Assembly (NCBI GenBank): GCA_039888615.1
Contig: JBDQQS010000003.1
DNA length: 64,000 nucleotides
Reading direction: 5' to 3' (one strand)
DNA from: Flavimaribacter sp039888615
GTDB lineage: Bacteria; Pseudomonadota; Alphaproteobacteria; Rhizobiales; Rhizobiaceae
A model generated the notes under the pieces. It had not been told where the DNA came from. It made no database searches and worked only from the letters and a program-made list of their open reading frames with translations. How positions within the stretch are numbered: the stretch's first letter is position 1; every line of letters begins with the position of its first letter. The translations under genes were made by a program, and so were the position numbers. Of this stretch, positions 16,686 to 25,826 are shown piece after piece.

Positions 16686-19600
16686 CATTTTCGTATATCC
16701 GCGCATCCCTCTTCAGACACGCCTTCGCCTCGGCGACGTTCCTGCTTGCAACCCTGCCGGTCCAGATCACGCCTGGCGGTTCGCACGGTACGGCTATTGC
16801 ACAGGACAACGAATACGCCGACACCCGGGCGCTCGTGACCTTCGGCCCGGCCGCGCGCCGGATCGAGGGCGATCACGACTTCCGGCAGTTCATCCGCTTT
16901 TCGGTGCCAGAGGATGCAGGCGCGCTTTATTTGCGGGTCTTCGACCCTGACAATGGCGGCAAGCACGACGAGACGATCGGTTTCAACAGGGGGCATACGC
17001 GCTTCAGCCTGTACGGCGCCGGTTCCGACATGCGCCTGTGGCGCGACGAAGACGGCGTCGTCCAGGAAAACGTTGAAGGCGAAGCCATTACTTCCATCGA
17101 GTTCGGGACAGACCCGGAGATTGACGACACCTGGCAGGGGCTCTTCGTCTTTGACTCCGAGGACGGCAAGCCTGCAGGCCACGCCCGACGGGAGTTCGTG
17201 CTGGCCGTCGAAGGCGTCGACGGCGACGGAGGCAACGTCTTCGATGTCGCAGTCAGCACCTCGGAAACCGGCAACATCCAGCCGGACGCTCTCGAGATCT
17301 ACAGCTACATGCCGACCTTCCAGGTCTCTCGTAGGGGCACGTTTGTCGAACTGCGCTTTCGGATACCGGACAGCGCCAAATCGCTCGTCGTGGAAAACTA
17401 TGATTCCGCCGGCGGACATGTCGCCTATGCGGGCCGCTTCCGCACCGTTCCGATTGAAGCTTCGCGGAAGAGCGAGTGGAGCAGAAGCCGCGTGGAACTC
17501 GACGCCTCGGAGCCGGGCCGCATGGGCTCCGTCACCATTGCGGAAGGCGGTGAAACTCCCAACGACGTCACGGTGTTCATCGGAGCGCCGGTCAACGGCG
17601 ACGACGCGGTGGAACAGCCGGTCGCCATCGAACTGCCGTTGCATGTTTTCGCGCCCTACCCGAGACCCGAAGTCGCATACAGTCTGCAGCCAGGCGTATG
17701 CGGCGACATGACGTTCGACGCTTCCGCGTCGGTCAACCCGAGAGGCGGACCACTCGCCTGGAGTTGGCGACTGAACGACGGCGACGAGATGCTCTCCGGA
17801 GCGGAAATCATGCAACAGTTCGAAGAGCCGGGCGACTACCCTGCGCGGCTGGAGGTTTTCAATGACAGCGGCATGATCGCCAACGGGAGCGCAACCGACT
17901 TTTCGTTTTTCGTCAAACCGCCGCCGGTCGCGCGCCTCAAAGCGCCGGCCCTCGTCGCCCAGGGCGCAGAAGTCCTTTTCGACGGCGCGGGTTCGACAAC
18001 GCAACCCCGCCCCGACGGCAACCATATCAGCCGATATCACTGGCGCATGGGCGATGGCGGAGAAATCGTCCAGAACGAGGGAGACCCGGATTTCGGCAAA
18101 CCCATCTACGTGTTTGAAAATCACGGCGTCTTCACGGTTGAGCTGACCGTCACGGATTCCGCCGGAAACCCCTGCGACAGCGCCTCTGTCGCCCACCAGG
18201 TTACGGTCAATGCAAAGCCGCTCGCTGAAACAGACGGCGATCGCCGGATAGCCTTCGGCGACGCCATCGCCTTCGATGCGGGCGATCCGATCGGACCTGA
18301 CGGCGATACGCACCAATTCGCCTGGGATTTCGGCGACGGCGCAACAGCGACAGGCGCAAAGGTTGAACACACTTACGAAAAACCGGGAACATATGCTGTC
18401 TCGTTGCGCGTCGATGACGGGAAAGGCGCGGAAAACAGCATCTCCACTGATACGGTCAGCGTTTTCGTCAATGCCTCCCCGGACGGCGCAGCCGCTGTCA
18501 TTCCCGACATCATGCGGCCCAATACACCGGAGATTTTCGACGCTTCCGGCGCCTTCGACAGCGACGGAGAAATCACCGCCATAGAATGGTCGTTCAGCGA
18601 CGGCCTGACGACCGACAAGACCGCCTTCAAGCACATGTTCCGCGATCCCGGCGACTACTCCGTTACTCTCAAGCTGACAGACGATTCAAATCTCGGCAAC
18701 GCGGTGACGGAAATCACGAAGACGATCTCCGTGCCGGATCCCGGCAATATGCCGCCGATTGCTGATCCGGGCGGCGACCGGCAGGCCCTGGTCGGCGAGA
18801 TCGTCACTTTCGACGGTTCGGCGTCGAGCGACGCCGATGGCTCCATCCTCGACTACAAATGGGATTTCGGCGACGGACAGACCGCCGACCGTCTGGTTGT
18901 CGATCACGCCTATCACAAGCCAGGCGCCTACGAGGTGACGCTCGAAGTCACCGACGATTCCGGTCGTGACAACGCCACATCCGCCGCCTCATTCACCATT
19001 GTCGTCGCCAATCGCGACAATCAGTCGCCCATCGTGACCGCCGGCGGCGACCGCGCGGCTTTCGTGAACGAGATCATCGAATTTGACGCATCCGCCTCGA
19101 TCGATGTCGACGGCAATCTGATGTCGGTGGACTGGGATTTCGGCGATGGCGGCGTAGCTTCCGGCAAGACCGCCTTTCACAGCTACGCCGAACCTGGCGA
19201 CTATGTGGTCAGCGTCATCGTCAGCGACGATTCCGGACTTCGCGGCGCCGTCACCGCCAGACAGTTCACGGTGGCAGTCACCCATGCGCCCAATGAGGCT
19301 CCGCAATCCGATGTTCCGCAGACGCTGCGCCTCAAGACCAAAGTCCCCCACCAGTTCGACGCGAGCGCGGCGCAGGATCCGGACGGCAATATCATCAAAT
19401 TCGCCTGGGACTTCGGCGATGGCGGCGCATCCCACAGACCGGTCATCGACCATGTTTACGATCGGCCGGGCGTCTATGAAGGCTCGCTCACACTGACCGA
19501 CGATTCCGGACTTCCGAGCGGCGTCACGGTGCGCGATTTCAAGGTCTTTGTCGAGGAAAAGCCCAACGAAGCGCCAATTGCCAAGGCGGGAGCGGACATC

Positions 19601-22600
19601 ACGGCGATTGTCGGCGAACGGATCGATTTCGACGGCGGCGAGTCGACAGACGCCGACAGCAGCATCGTCTCCTACCACTGGGATTTCGGCAACGGCAAGA
19701 CGGCGATCGGTCAGAAACGGTCCATCGCTTACTTCGATCCCGGATCCTATGAGGTTGTCCTGACCGTGACTGACAATTCAGGTCAGGCCAACGCATTCGG
19801 CAGCGACAGCCTCACGGTCACCATCAACGACCGTCCCAACACCATGCCGGTCGCCAGGGTTCCGAAAGACCGGCCGGCCGCGATCGACGAAGCAATCGAA
19901 TTCTCCGCGGCCGAGTCGGAAGACCCGGACGGAAACATTCTCTCCTACGAGTGGGATTTCGGCGACGGAAACACCGCCAGCGGCCGCGAGGTCAGTCATC
20001 TCTACGAAAAATCCGGTACCTATGTGGCGCGGCTGACAATCCGTGACGACTCCGGACTGGAAAATCAGAAATCCATCAGCGAACGGACCATTGTCATCAA
20101 CGAACCGCCTGTCGCCGAGGCCGGCCCGGACCAGCACGTCACCGCATCCGAAGTCATCTTCGACGCGTCGCAATCCTATGACCTGGATGGCGAAATCATT
20201 TCCTATGCATGGGATTTCGGCGACGGCCAGCGCGGAACCGGGAAAATGGTCGCCCACACCTACCGCAGTCCCGGCGTCTATGACGTCGGCCTCTATGTCG
20301 TCGACAGTTCCGGAACCATCCGCAACGACGCGTCGGATACGATGACGGTGATCGTCAACGCTCTCCCGGTCGCAGACGCCGGTTTCGACGTGGTGACGGC
20401 GCCCGGCGAAACGCTGACTTTCGACGGGCGTCGATCCAGCGACCCGGACGGCGAAATCGCCCGATATCTGTGGAATTTCCGCGACGGAAACAGCGCGGAA
20501 GGAGACGTCGTCAACCACGCATTCTTAACACCCGGCTATTACTCCGTTGAGCTGCGGATCTATGACGACACAGGTCATGAAGATGCGACCGACTTTTCGC
20601 AGATCCTCATCACCGTGAACGACCAGCCGACGGCCGAAGCCGGACCGGATCTTTCGGTCGCTCCGGGTGAGGCGTTCATTCTGTCCGGTGCAGGCTCCAC
20701 CGACCGGGACGGCTCGATCACCAACTGGCGCTGGGATATCCAGAACACCGAGGAGACGCTGGAAGGCGAGACGGTCGAACACAGTTTCGATGAGCCGGGA
20801 ATTTACACGATCACGCTGACCGTGACGGATGACAGCATCGCATCGAACCGCACAGCTCAGGACGAACTTACGGTCGAGGTGAACCACGAACCGGTCGCGG
20901 AATCAGGTCATGACATCGTCAGCGACCAACTGCGCATCGTCTTCAACGCCGGGGCCTCAGCCGATCCAGACAATGACGGCCTGACCTATATGTGGGATTT
21001 CGGCGATGGTTCGAAAGCCGCCGGCGCCGAGGTCGAGCATGTCTATGAGACCGGCGGCGTCTATCCGGTGTTGCTGACGACAGACGACGGGCGCGGCCTC
21101 GCCAACTCGACCGACACCGACGCCCTCACCGTGTCGATCAACCGGCCTCCGCTGGCAAAGGCCGGAGAAGACAAGGAAGCATGCGTCGGCGACATCTTCG
21201 TCTTCGACGCCAGTTCCTCCATCGATCCGGACAACGGCCTTCTTCTGTACGAATGGGATTTTGGCGACGGAAACAAGTCGACCATCATCAATCCGACCAA
21301 GGTCTACGAAGATCCAGGCGCCTACACGGTGCGCCTCTCGGTGCGCGACGAATCCGGCCTCGCCAACGCGACCCATTCCGACGAGGCGCTGATGACGGTC
21401 TTGCCGGCGCCGGAAGCCCATGCCGGTTCGGACATCGAGGTCTGCGCGGGAACCCCTATTCGTTTCGACGGAACCGAATCAAGCGACGTGGACGGCGTCG
21501 TCAATCGCTTTTCCTGGGACTTCGGCGACGGCCAGACCGGCGGCGGAGACCGCCCCGAGCACATCTATTACGACGCCGGCGTCTATCGCGTTTCTCTCCA
21601 GATCGAGGGAGACAATCTGGGGCTCTGCTCGCCGATTTCCACCGACGACATCCAGGTGACGATCCTTCAGGCGCCGGTCGCGGTCGTCAATGGCCCGACC
21701 TTGGTCGCGGCCGGAGAAGAGGTTGTGTTCGACGGGTTTGGTTCCAGCGTCGAAGGCGGCGTCATCGCCGCCTATGAGTGGGATTTCGGCGACGGCGTCA
21801 TCGCGTCGGGCGGCAAGGTCAGCCATGTCTTCGAAAAGCCGGGCCTCTATCATGTCCGGCTGCAGGCCAGCGCGACGGAAGATCTCGGCGGCTGCGCCAG
21901 CACGGAAACGATCCATCTGGTGACGGTCAACGCAGCGCCCATGGCGCAGATCGACGCGACGCCAGTCGTCGAGGTCAACAAGCCCCTCCTGCTGAGCGGC
22001 GCAAGGTCTTCCGATCCCGACGGAGGCGTCTCGGAATATAACTGGAATCTCGGCGACGGCGCCGCTGCCACGGGCGTTGAAATACGCCATATCTGGCGAG
22101 AGCCCGGTCTCTACGCAGTCACCCTCAAAGTGAACGACGGGACAGGCCTTGCCAACGCCGCCGACGAAGTGCTCTTCGAGGTGACGGTCCTGCCGGCGCC
22201 GGCAAGCGAGATCGACGGCCCGGCGATCGCCTGCGTCGGCGAGCCCGCGCCTTTCGCGCTTACCAATTTGCCGGAAGGAGCCGACAGCAGCCGGGCGACC
22301 TGGACCTTCGGCGACGGAAACAGCGCTGGTGGCGAAACCACCACTCATTCCTATGCGAAATCCGGCGTCTATTCGGTCAACGCAATCCTGCCGGTCGAGC
22401 GTGCGGGTGAAGTGCTGCAGACACCCGTTTCGCGCAGCATCACCATCAATCGGCCGCCGGTCGCAATCATCGACGTCGTTCGCAAGACCTGCGCTGGCGA
22501 AGACATTGTATTTGACGCTTCCCGGTCCTTCGACCCTGATGGCGAAGCGATCGCCTATCACTGGGACTTTGGAGACGGAACAGTCGCCACAGGGCCGGTC

Positions 22601-23020
22601 ACGGAACACAGCTACGGCAAACCCGGCTCCTATCGCGCCGTTCTGACAGTGACGGACGCGACCGGTTCTCAATGCGCGGCCACGCAACAGGCGGTGGAGA
22701 TTTTCGTCAACGCGCCGCCCGTCGCCGACGCCGGACCGGACATCGACCTTCTCATTGGCGGCGCTCACGATTCCCTGATCCTCGACGCCAGCCGATCGAC
22801 CGACGAAGATGGCGATCATCTGGAGTATTACTGGATCCTGTCCAACGGGCTGGAGCTCGACGGCGAGAAAGCCCGTGTGGAATTCACCGAACCGGGCGTT
22901 GTGGAGGTGGAGTTGACTGCGGGAGATCCTCATGGTCTGGCCTGCAGCGTTTCCACGGATGTCATGACGATACGGACCACGACGAGGGAAGCGTCGACAA
23001 CGCTGTCGCAACTGGAGTAA
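16682..23020 (+). CDS. Giant exported PKD-array protein, about 20 repeats
   Basis: A 2112-aa protein. It has a signal peptide with a long n-region (about residues 1-42, cleavage near AIAQ-DN), the same N-terminal domain as its neighbour (about 48-315), then about 20 PKD-type repeats to the end. Most have the W-D-F-G-D-G core; repeats 1, 2, 4, 11, 12, 17, 18 and 20 are variant (for example WRWDIQNT, YYWILSNG). Cys pairs appear in the second half (about residues 1490-2010), compatible with disulfides outside the cytoplasm. There is no C-terminal anchor, so it may be secreted, held by partners, or exported by a route I cannot see. It overlaps the upstream PKD gene by 4 nt (ATGA). The adenylate cyclase gene follows after 36 bp. 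Confidence 0.85.
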   Translation: MTFSYIRASLFRHAFASATFLLATLPVQITPGGSHGTAIAQDNEYADTRALVTFGPAARRIEGDHDFRQFIRFSVPEDAGALYLRVFDPDNGGKHDETIGFNRGHTRFSLYGAGSDMRLWRDEDGVVQENVEGEAITSIEFGTDPEIDDTWQGLFVFDSEDGKPAGHARREFVLAVEGVDGDGGNVFDVAVSTSETGNIQPDALEIYSYMPTFQVSRRGTFVELRFRIPDSAKSLVVENYDSAGGHVAYAGRFRTVPIEASRKSEWSRSRVELDASEPGRMGSVTIAEGGETPNDVTVFIGAPVNGDDAVEQPVAIELPLHVFAPYPRPEVAYSLQPGVCGDMTFDASASVNPRGGPLAWSWRLNDGDEMLSGAEIMQQFEEPGDYPARLEVFNDSGMIANGSATDFSFFVKPPPVARLKAPALVAQGAEVLFDGAGSTTQPRPDGNHISRYHWRMGDGGEIVQNEGDPDFGKPIYVFENHGVFTVELTVTDSAGNPCDSASVAHQVTVNAKPLAETDGDRRIAFGDAIAFDAGDPIGPDGDTHQFAWDFGDGATATGAKVEHTYEKPGTYAVSLRVDDGKGAENSISTDTVSVFVNASPDGAAAVIPDIMRPNTPEIFDASGAFDSDGEITAIEWSFSDGLTTDKTAFKHMFRDPGDYSVTLKLTDDSNLGNAVTEITKTISVPDPGNMPPIADPGGDRQALVGEIVTFDGSASSDADGSILDYKWDFGDGQTADRLVVDHAYHKPGAYEVTLEVTDDSGRDNATSAASFTIVVANRDNQSPIVTAGGDRAAFVNEIIEFDASASIDVDGNLMSVDWDFGDGGVASGKTAFHSYAEPGDYVVSVIVSDDSGLRGAVTARQFTVAVTHAPNEAPQSDVPQTLRLKTKVPHQFDASAAQDPDGNIIKFAWDFGDGGASHRPVIDHVYDRPGVYEGSLTLTDDSGLPSGVTVRDFKVFVEEKPNEAPIAKAGADITAIVGERIDFDGGESTDADSSIVSYHWDFGNGKTAIGQKRSIAYFDPGSYEVVLTVTDNSGQANAFGSDSLTVTINDRPNTMPVARVPKDRPAAIDEAIEFSAAESEDPDGNILSYEWDFGDGNTASGREVSHLYEKSGTYVARLTIRDDSGLENQKSISERTIVINEPPVAEAGPDQHVTASEVIFDASQSYDLDGEIISYAWDFGDGQRGTGKMVAHTYRSPGVYDVGLYVVDSSGTIRNDASDTMTVIVNALPVADAGFDVVTAPGETLTFDGRRSSDPDGEIARYLWNFRDGNSAEGDVVNHAFLTPGYYSVELRIYDDTGHEDATDFSQILITVNDQPTAEAGPDLSVAPGEAFILSGAGSTDRDGSITNWRWDIQNTEETLEGETVEHSFDEPGIYTITLTVTDDSIASNRTAQDELTVEVNHEPVAESGHDIVSDQLRIVFNAGASADPDNDGLTYMWDFGDGSKAAGAEVEHVYETGGVYPVLLTTDDGRGLANSTDTDALTVSINRPPLAKAGEDKEACVGDIFVFDASSSIDPDNGLLLYEWDFGDGNKSTIINPTKVYEDPGAYTVRLSVRDESGLANATHSDEALMTVLPAPEAHAGSDIEVCAGTPIRFDGTESSDVDGVVNRFSWDFGDGQTGGGDRPEHIYYDAGVYRVSLQIEGDNLGLCSPISTDDIQVTILQAPVAVVNGPTLVAAGEEVVFDGFGSSVEGGVIAAYEWDFGDGVIASGGKVSHVFEKPGLYHVRLQASATEDLGGCASTETIHLVTVNAAPMAQIDATPVVEVNKPLLLSGARSSDPDGGVSEYNWNLGDGAAATGVEIRHIWREPGLYAVTLKVNDGTGLANAADEVLFEVTVLPAPASEIDGPAIACVGEPAPFALTNLPEGADSSRATWTFGDGNSAGGETTTHSYAKSGVYSVNAILPVERAGEVLQTPVSRSITINRPPVAIIDVVRKTCAGEDIVFDASRSFDPDGEAIAYHWDFGDGTVATGPVTEHSYGKPGSYRAVLTVTDATGSQCAATQQAVEIFVNAPPVADAGPDIDLLIGGAHDSLILDASRSTDEDGDHLEYYWILSNGLELDGEKARVEFTEPGVVEVELTAGDPHGLACSVSTDVMTIRTTTREASTTLSQLE
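16825..17650 (+). other. Uncharacterised N-terminal domain, copy 2
   Basis: Second copy of the domain described at 13930-14750. Conserved points by eye are LVTFGP, EGDHDFRQ, a D-x-G-G-x-H-D-E motif, RFSLYG, FVLAVEGVDGDGGNVFDVAV and ELRFRIPDSAKSLVVENYDS. It is always followed by PKD repeats in this window. Confidence 0.6.
17670..22980 (+). repeat. PKD-domain coding repeats, about 20 units
   Basis: About 20 protein-level repeats averaging 265 nt. The W-[DNRST]-[FLIM]-[GSRQ]-[DN] core recurs once per unit, followed about 20 residues later by [YF]-x-x-[PS]-G-x-Y. Individual units are divergent at the DNA level. Confidence 0.85.
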
Positions 23021-23056
23021 GACCGTTGTCCTTCCTGAAGCAGAACCGGGCAGACG

Positions 23057-24787
23057 ATGCGTTTTAACCTTCGTTCCAAAATGATGATCTTCGCAGCGCT
23101 GATCGCGGTGCTGCCGCTCGTGGTCGCGGGCCAGTCGATCATTCGCGTGGCCCGCGACGAATTGAAGAGCGCCGCCAACGAGCAGTTGGTCAGCACCGCG
23201 CGACAGGTCACGAACGAGTTCAACGCCTTCTTTGAGTATTCACTGTTCGTGCCGCTTGATCTGATCCGAAATGCGATCGGCGGAGAAACGCTGGATTCTC
23301 GCTCGAAGATCACATTGCTCAAACAGGGCATCGCCGATCTTCCGGACGTGGTTTCCCTGCAGATCAACATAGAAGGAGTGCCGCGGCCGATCGTTGTCTC
23401 GCAGGAAGCCTATGTCAGCACGCTGGCGGAGCATTTCGAAAATCCCGTCAGCATTCTTCAGGTCGACCCGGAAGACGCCCAACCACAGACGGAATCGTCG
23501 CAAAGCGCGACCAGTGTCGAATTTATCGCCGAAACTGGCGACTGGCTGGCAACGGCGAGCCTGCCCATTCCGGGAGGCATCGGCGGCAGGAATGCGACCC
23601 TCTACGCCCGCATCAATCTCGAGCGCCTGAAACGCTTCATCACCAAACATCCCTTTGCGCGCACCGGCGCCATCCATGTCATCAACGGCGAAGGCGGTGT
23701 AGTCTATGGCACGACCGAGGGCGAGTACGGGCACGAAAGCGTATCGGTGATGGCGCAGCAGATGCTGTCTTCCAGACAGGCTGTCATCGCCGTCGAACCG
23801 TTTCAACTTGCCGACGGATCGATTTCGCTTGGAGCGATCACCCTTGCGAGAGCTTTGCCGTGGGCGGTCGTGGTCGAGAAATCCGAAGCAGACGCCTATG
23901 CCCCGATCAGGGACATGATTCGAAGTCTGCTGCAATGGCTCGGCATCGGCGTCTCCGTAGCAATGCTCGGCGCCGCCTTCTTCGCGCTCAGGATTTCACG
24001 TCCGATCCTCCACATCGGCGAGGCGGCGATCGAAATCGCGAAGGGAAATCTGGACGTCAGGGTCAACAATGTCCGCTCCCGCGACGAAATCGGGGATCTG
24101 GCAAAGCGCTTCAACGAGATGATCGTTCAACTGGCTGAACGGTTCGAATTGCAGAAATTCGTATCGCAAGGCACGATGAAGGCCATCAGCGGCAGTTCCG
24201 ACCGCGAGGTTTCCCTTGGCGGCGAACGTCGCAGCGTGGCGATCCTGTTCGCCGATATCCGCGGCTACACCGCCTTTTCCGAAACCCGCGAGCCGGAAGA
24301 AGTGGTCGAGGTGCTCAACAGCTACTTCCAGAGGATCACGGACATCGTGGTCGCCAATCATGGCGATATCGACAAGTTCGTCGGCGACGAGATCATGGCG
24401 GTTTTCGGGGGCGCCAACCAGTCAAAACATGCGGTCGAGTGTTCGCTCGCGATCATGCAGGTCATGGAAGAAATGCGGCTGACCTCGAAGGCGGACTTGA
24501 GGATCGGCATCGGCGTCAATGTCGGCGAAGTGGTTGTCGGCGCCATGGGCAGCAACCAGCGCAAGGACTTCACGGTGCTTGGCGATCACGTCAATCTCGC
24601 CGCCCGCCTCTGCGGTCAGGCCGGACCGGACGAAACCTGGATCTCGCGCAATGTCCACGAACAGTTGCCGGCCAAATTGACCAGCCAGGCGCGCCGGATC
24701 GAGCCGATCGCCGTGAAGGGAAAGAAAGACCGGATCGAGGTCTTCGTCTATGACGGCCCGGGGAAATCCGAGTCCGACGCGGCATAG
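23057..24787 (+). CDS. Membrane-bound class III adenylate cyclase with extracytoplasmic sensor and HAMP
   Basis: A 576-aa protein. TM1 is about residues 9-27, the periplasmic sensor about 30-285 (dCache-like size, family not certain), TM2 about 290-311, HAMP about 312-366 (RISRPILHIGEAAIEIAKGN) and the cyclase domain about 390-560. Catalytic features are intact: FADIRGYT (first metal Asp), DKFVGDEIMAVFGG (adenine-selecting Lys and second metal Asp), and RKDFTVLGDHVNLAARL (purine-site Asp/Thr, transition-state Asn and Arg). It should make cAMP in response to an external or periplasmic cue. It follows the giant PKD gene by 36 bp, so the exported proteins could be its sensor ligands. The CNB protein of the same locus is the obvious candidate receiver. 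Confidence 0.9.
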   Translation: MRFNLRSKMMIFAALIAVLPLVVAGQSIIRVARDELKSAANEQLVSTARQVTNEFNAFFEYSLFVPLDLIRNAIGGETLDSRSKITLLKQGIADLPDVVSLQINIEGVPRPIVVSQEAYVSTLAEHFENPVSILQVDPEDAQPQTESSQSATSVEFIAETGDWLATASLPIPGGIGGRNATLYARINLERLKRFITKHPFARTGAIHVINGEGGVVYGTTEGEYGHESVSVMAQQMLSSRQAVIAVEPFQLADGSISLGAITLARALPWAVVVEKSEADAYAPIRDMIRSLLQWLGIGVSVAMLGAAFFALRISRPILHIGEAAIEIAKGNLDVRVNNVRSRDEIGDLAKRFNEMIVQLAERFELQKFVSQGTMKAISGSSDREVSLGGERRSVAILFADIRGYTAFSETREPEEVVEVLNSYFQRITDIVVANHGDIDKFVGDEIMAVFGGANQSKHAVECSLAIMQVMEEMRLTSKADLRIGIGVNVGEVVVGAMGSNQRKDFTVLGDHVNLAARLCGQAGPDETWISRNVHEQLPAKLTSQARRIEPIAVKGKKDRIEVFVYDGPGKSESDAA

Positions 24788-24793
24788 CAAATC

Positions 24794-25822
24794 ATGGTGA
24801 AACCATCCGGCCTGGTTGCTTTTATCCCGACGCGCCTCCCCGCCCCGATTGTCCGTTTGCTGTACGCCGGAAGAAGAGAGAGACTGGCGCACCGCGTCAT
24901 GGACCCTAAGGCGCAGGCCTTCGGCCGTCTGTCGAGAGCTGTCCAGAGCGACCGTCCTCCGACGATCGGGGAAATCCGCAAACAGGCGCAGAAAATTATC
25001 GACGTTTTCGATGAGCCCGCGCCGCCGCTGCTCCGCAGGGAAGACATGACTGTAGCGGGCGCCGAAGGGCCCATACCGGCGCGGCTTTACAGCGACCACC
25101 CCCGGGAGGCAGGCCTCTTGCCGATCCTCGTATTCTATCATGGCGGCGGATGGATCCAGGGCAATTGTGATTCCCATGACGGCCTGTGCGCCAGGCTCGC
25201 CAAATGGTCCGGCTGCGTCGTCGTTTCAGTCGATTATCGGCTGGCGCCCGAGCACAAGTTTCCGGCCGGCGTGGAAGATGCGATCGCCGCCTATCGGTGG
25301 GTCCGGCATAATGCGGAAGGCCTTGGCGGCGATCCCGCCAAAGTCGGTGTCGGCGGCGACAGCGCTGGCGGCAACTTCGCCGCTGTCGTTTCCCAACAAG
25401 CGCTGGACCGGAACTTCCAGCCGCCCGAGTTGCAGCTTCTCATTTATCCGTCGCTCGATTCCAGCATGTCGACCCAATCCATGGAGGAACTGGAGAACGC
25501 CTACATCATCCCGCGCGACAGGGGCATGTGGATTGTCGATCTCTATCTCGAAAACAGAGGCGACATGCAGGATCCGCGCGCCTCGCCGGCCATACGGACG
25601 GATCTGACGGGCCTTGCGAAAGCGTGCATCGTAACGGCGGGTTTCGACCCCTTGCGCGACGAGGGCGCCGCCTATGCCGACAGGCTGCAGGCGGACGGGA
25701 TCGATGTCCACCATCTGGTCTATGACGGACAGATTCACGGCTTTGTCAGTTTCAGCCGCGCAATTCCTGAAGGAATCGATTGCCAGCGCGCCATGTCAAA
25801 CTGGCTGCAAACCGCCTGGTAA
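24794..25822 (+). CDS. Alpha/beta hydrolase, hormone-sensitive-lipase type esterase
   Basis: A 342-aa protein. The HGGG oxyanion motif (VFYHGGGWIQGN, about residues 112-123), the nucleophile elbow GGDSAGG (about 190-196), a late Asp (AGFDPLRDEG) and the His in DGQIHGF are all present, giving a complete catalytic triad. The family hydrolyses short-chain esters in the cytoplasm. The ATG is only 6 nt after the cyclase stop codon, so it may be co-transcribed, but nothing in the sequence ties it to the cAMP system. It converges on the MFS gene. Confidence 0.88.
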   Translation: MVKPSGLVAFIPTRLPAPIVRLLYAGRRERLAHRVMDPKAQAFGRLSRAVQSDRPPTIGEIRKQAQKIIDVFDEPAPPLLRREDMTVAGAEGPIPARLYSDHPREAGLLPILVFYHGGGWIQGNCDSHDGLCARLAKWSGCVVVSVDYRLAPEHKFPAGVEDAIAAYRWVRHNAEGLGGDPAKVGVGGDSAGGNFAAVVSQQALDRNFQPPELQLLIYPSLDSSMSTQSMEELENAYIIPRDRGMWIVDLYLENRGDMQDPRASPAIRTDLTGLAKACIVTAGFDPLRDEGAAYADRLQADGIDVHHLVYDGQIHGFVSFSRAIPEGIDCQRAMSNWLQTAW

Positions 25823-25826
25823 GCGA

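Noticed and set aside
15102..18634. Long minus-strand open frames (hundreds of codons) opposite the PKD genes
   Set aside because: They are the antisense of a GC-rich repetitive coding array, have no ribosome-binding sites or recognisable domains, and cross two well-supported plus-strand genes.
14780..22980. Possible CRISPR array or DNA satellite because of periodic repeats
   Set aside because: Periodicity is about 265-290 nt, confined to a coding frame, and the units differ at the DNA level. They are PKD protein domains.
21479..23011. About 510-codon minus-strand open frame opposite the end of the giant PKD gene
   Set aside because: Antisense shadow of the repeat array; the plus strand gives continuous PKD repeats with the expected core motifs.
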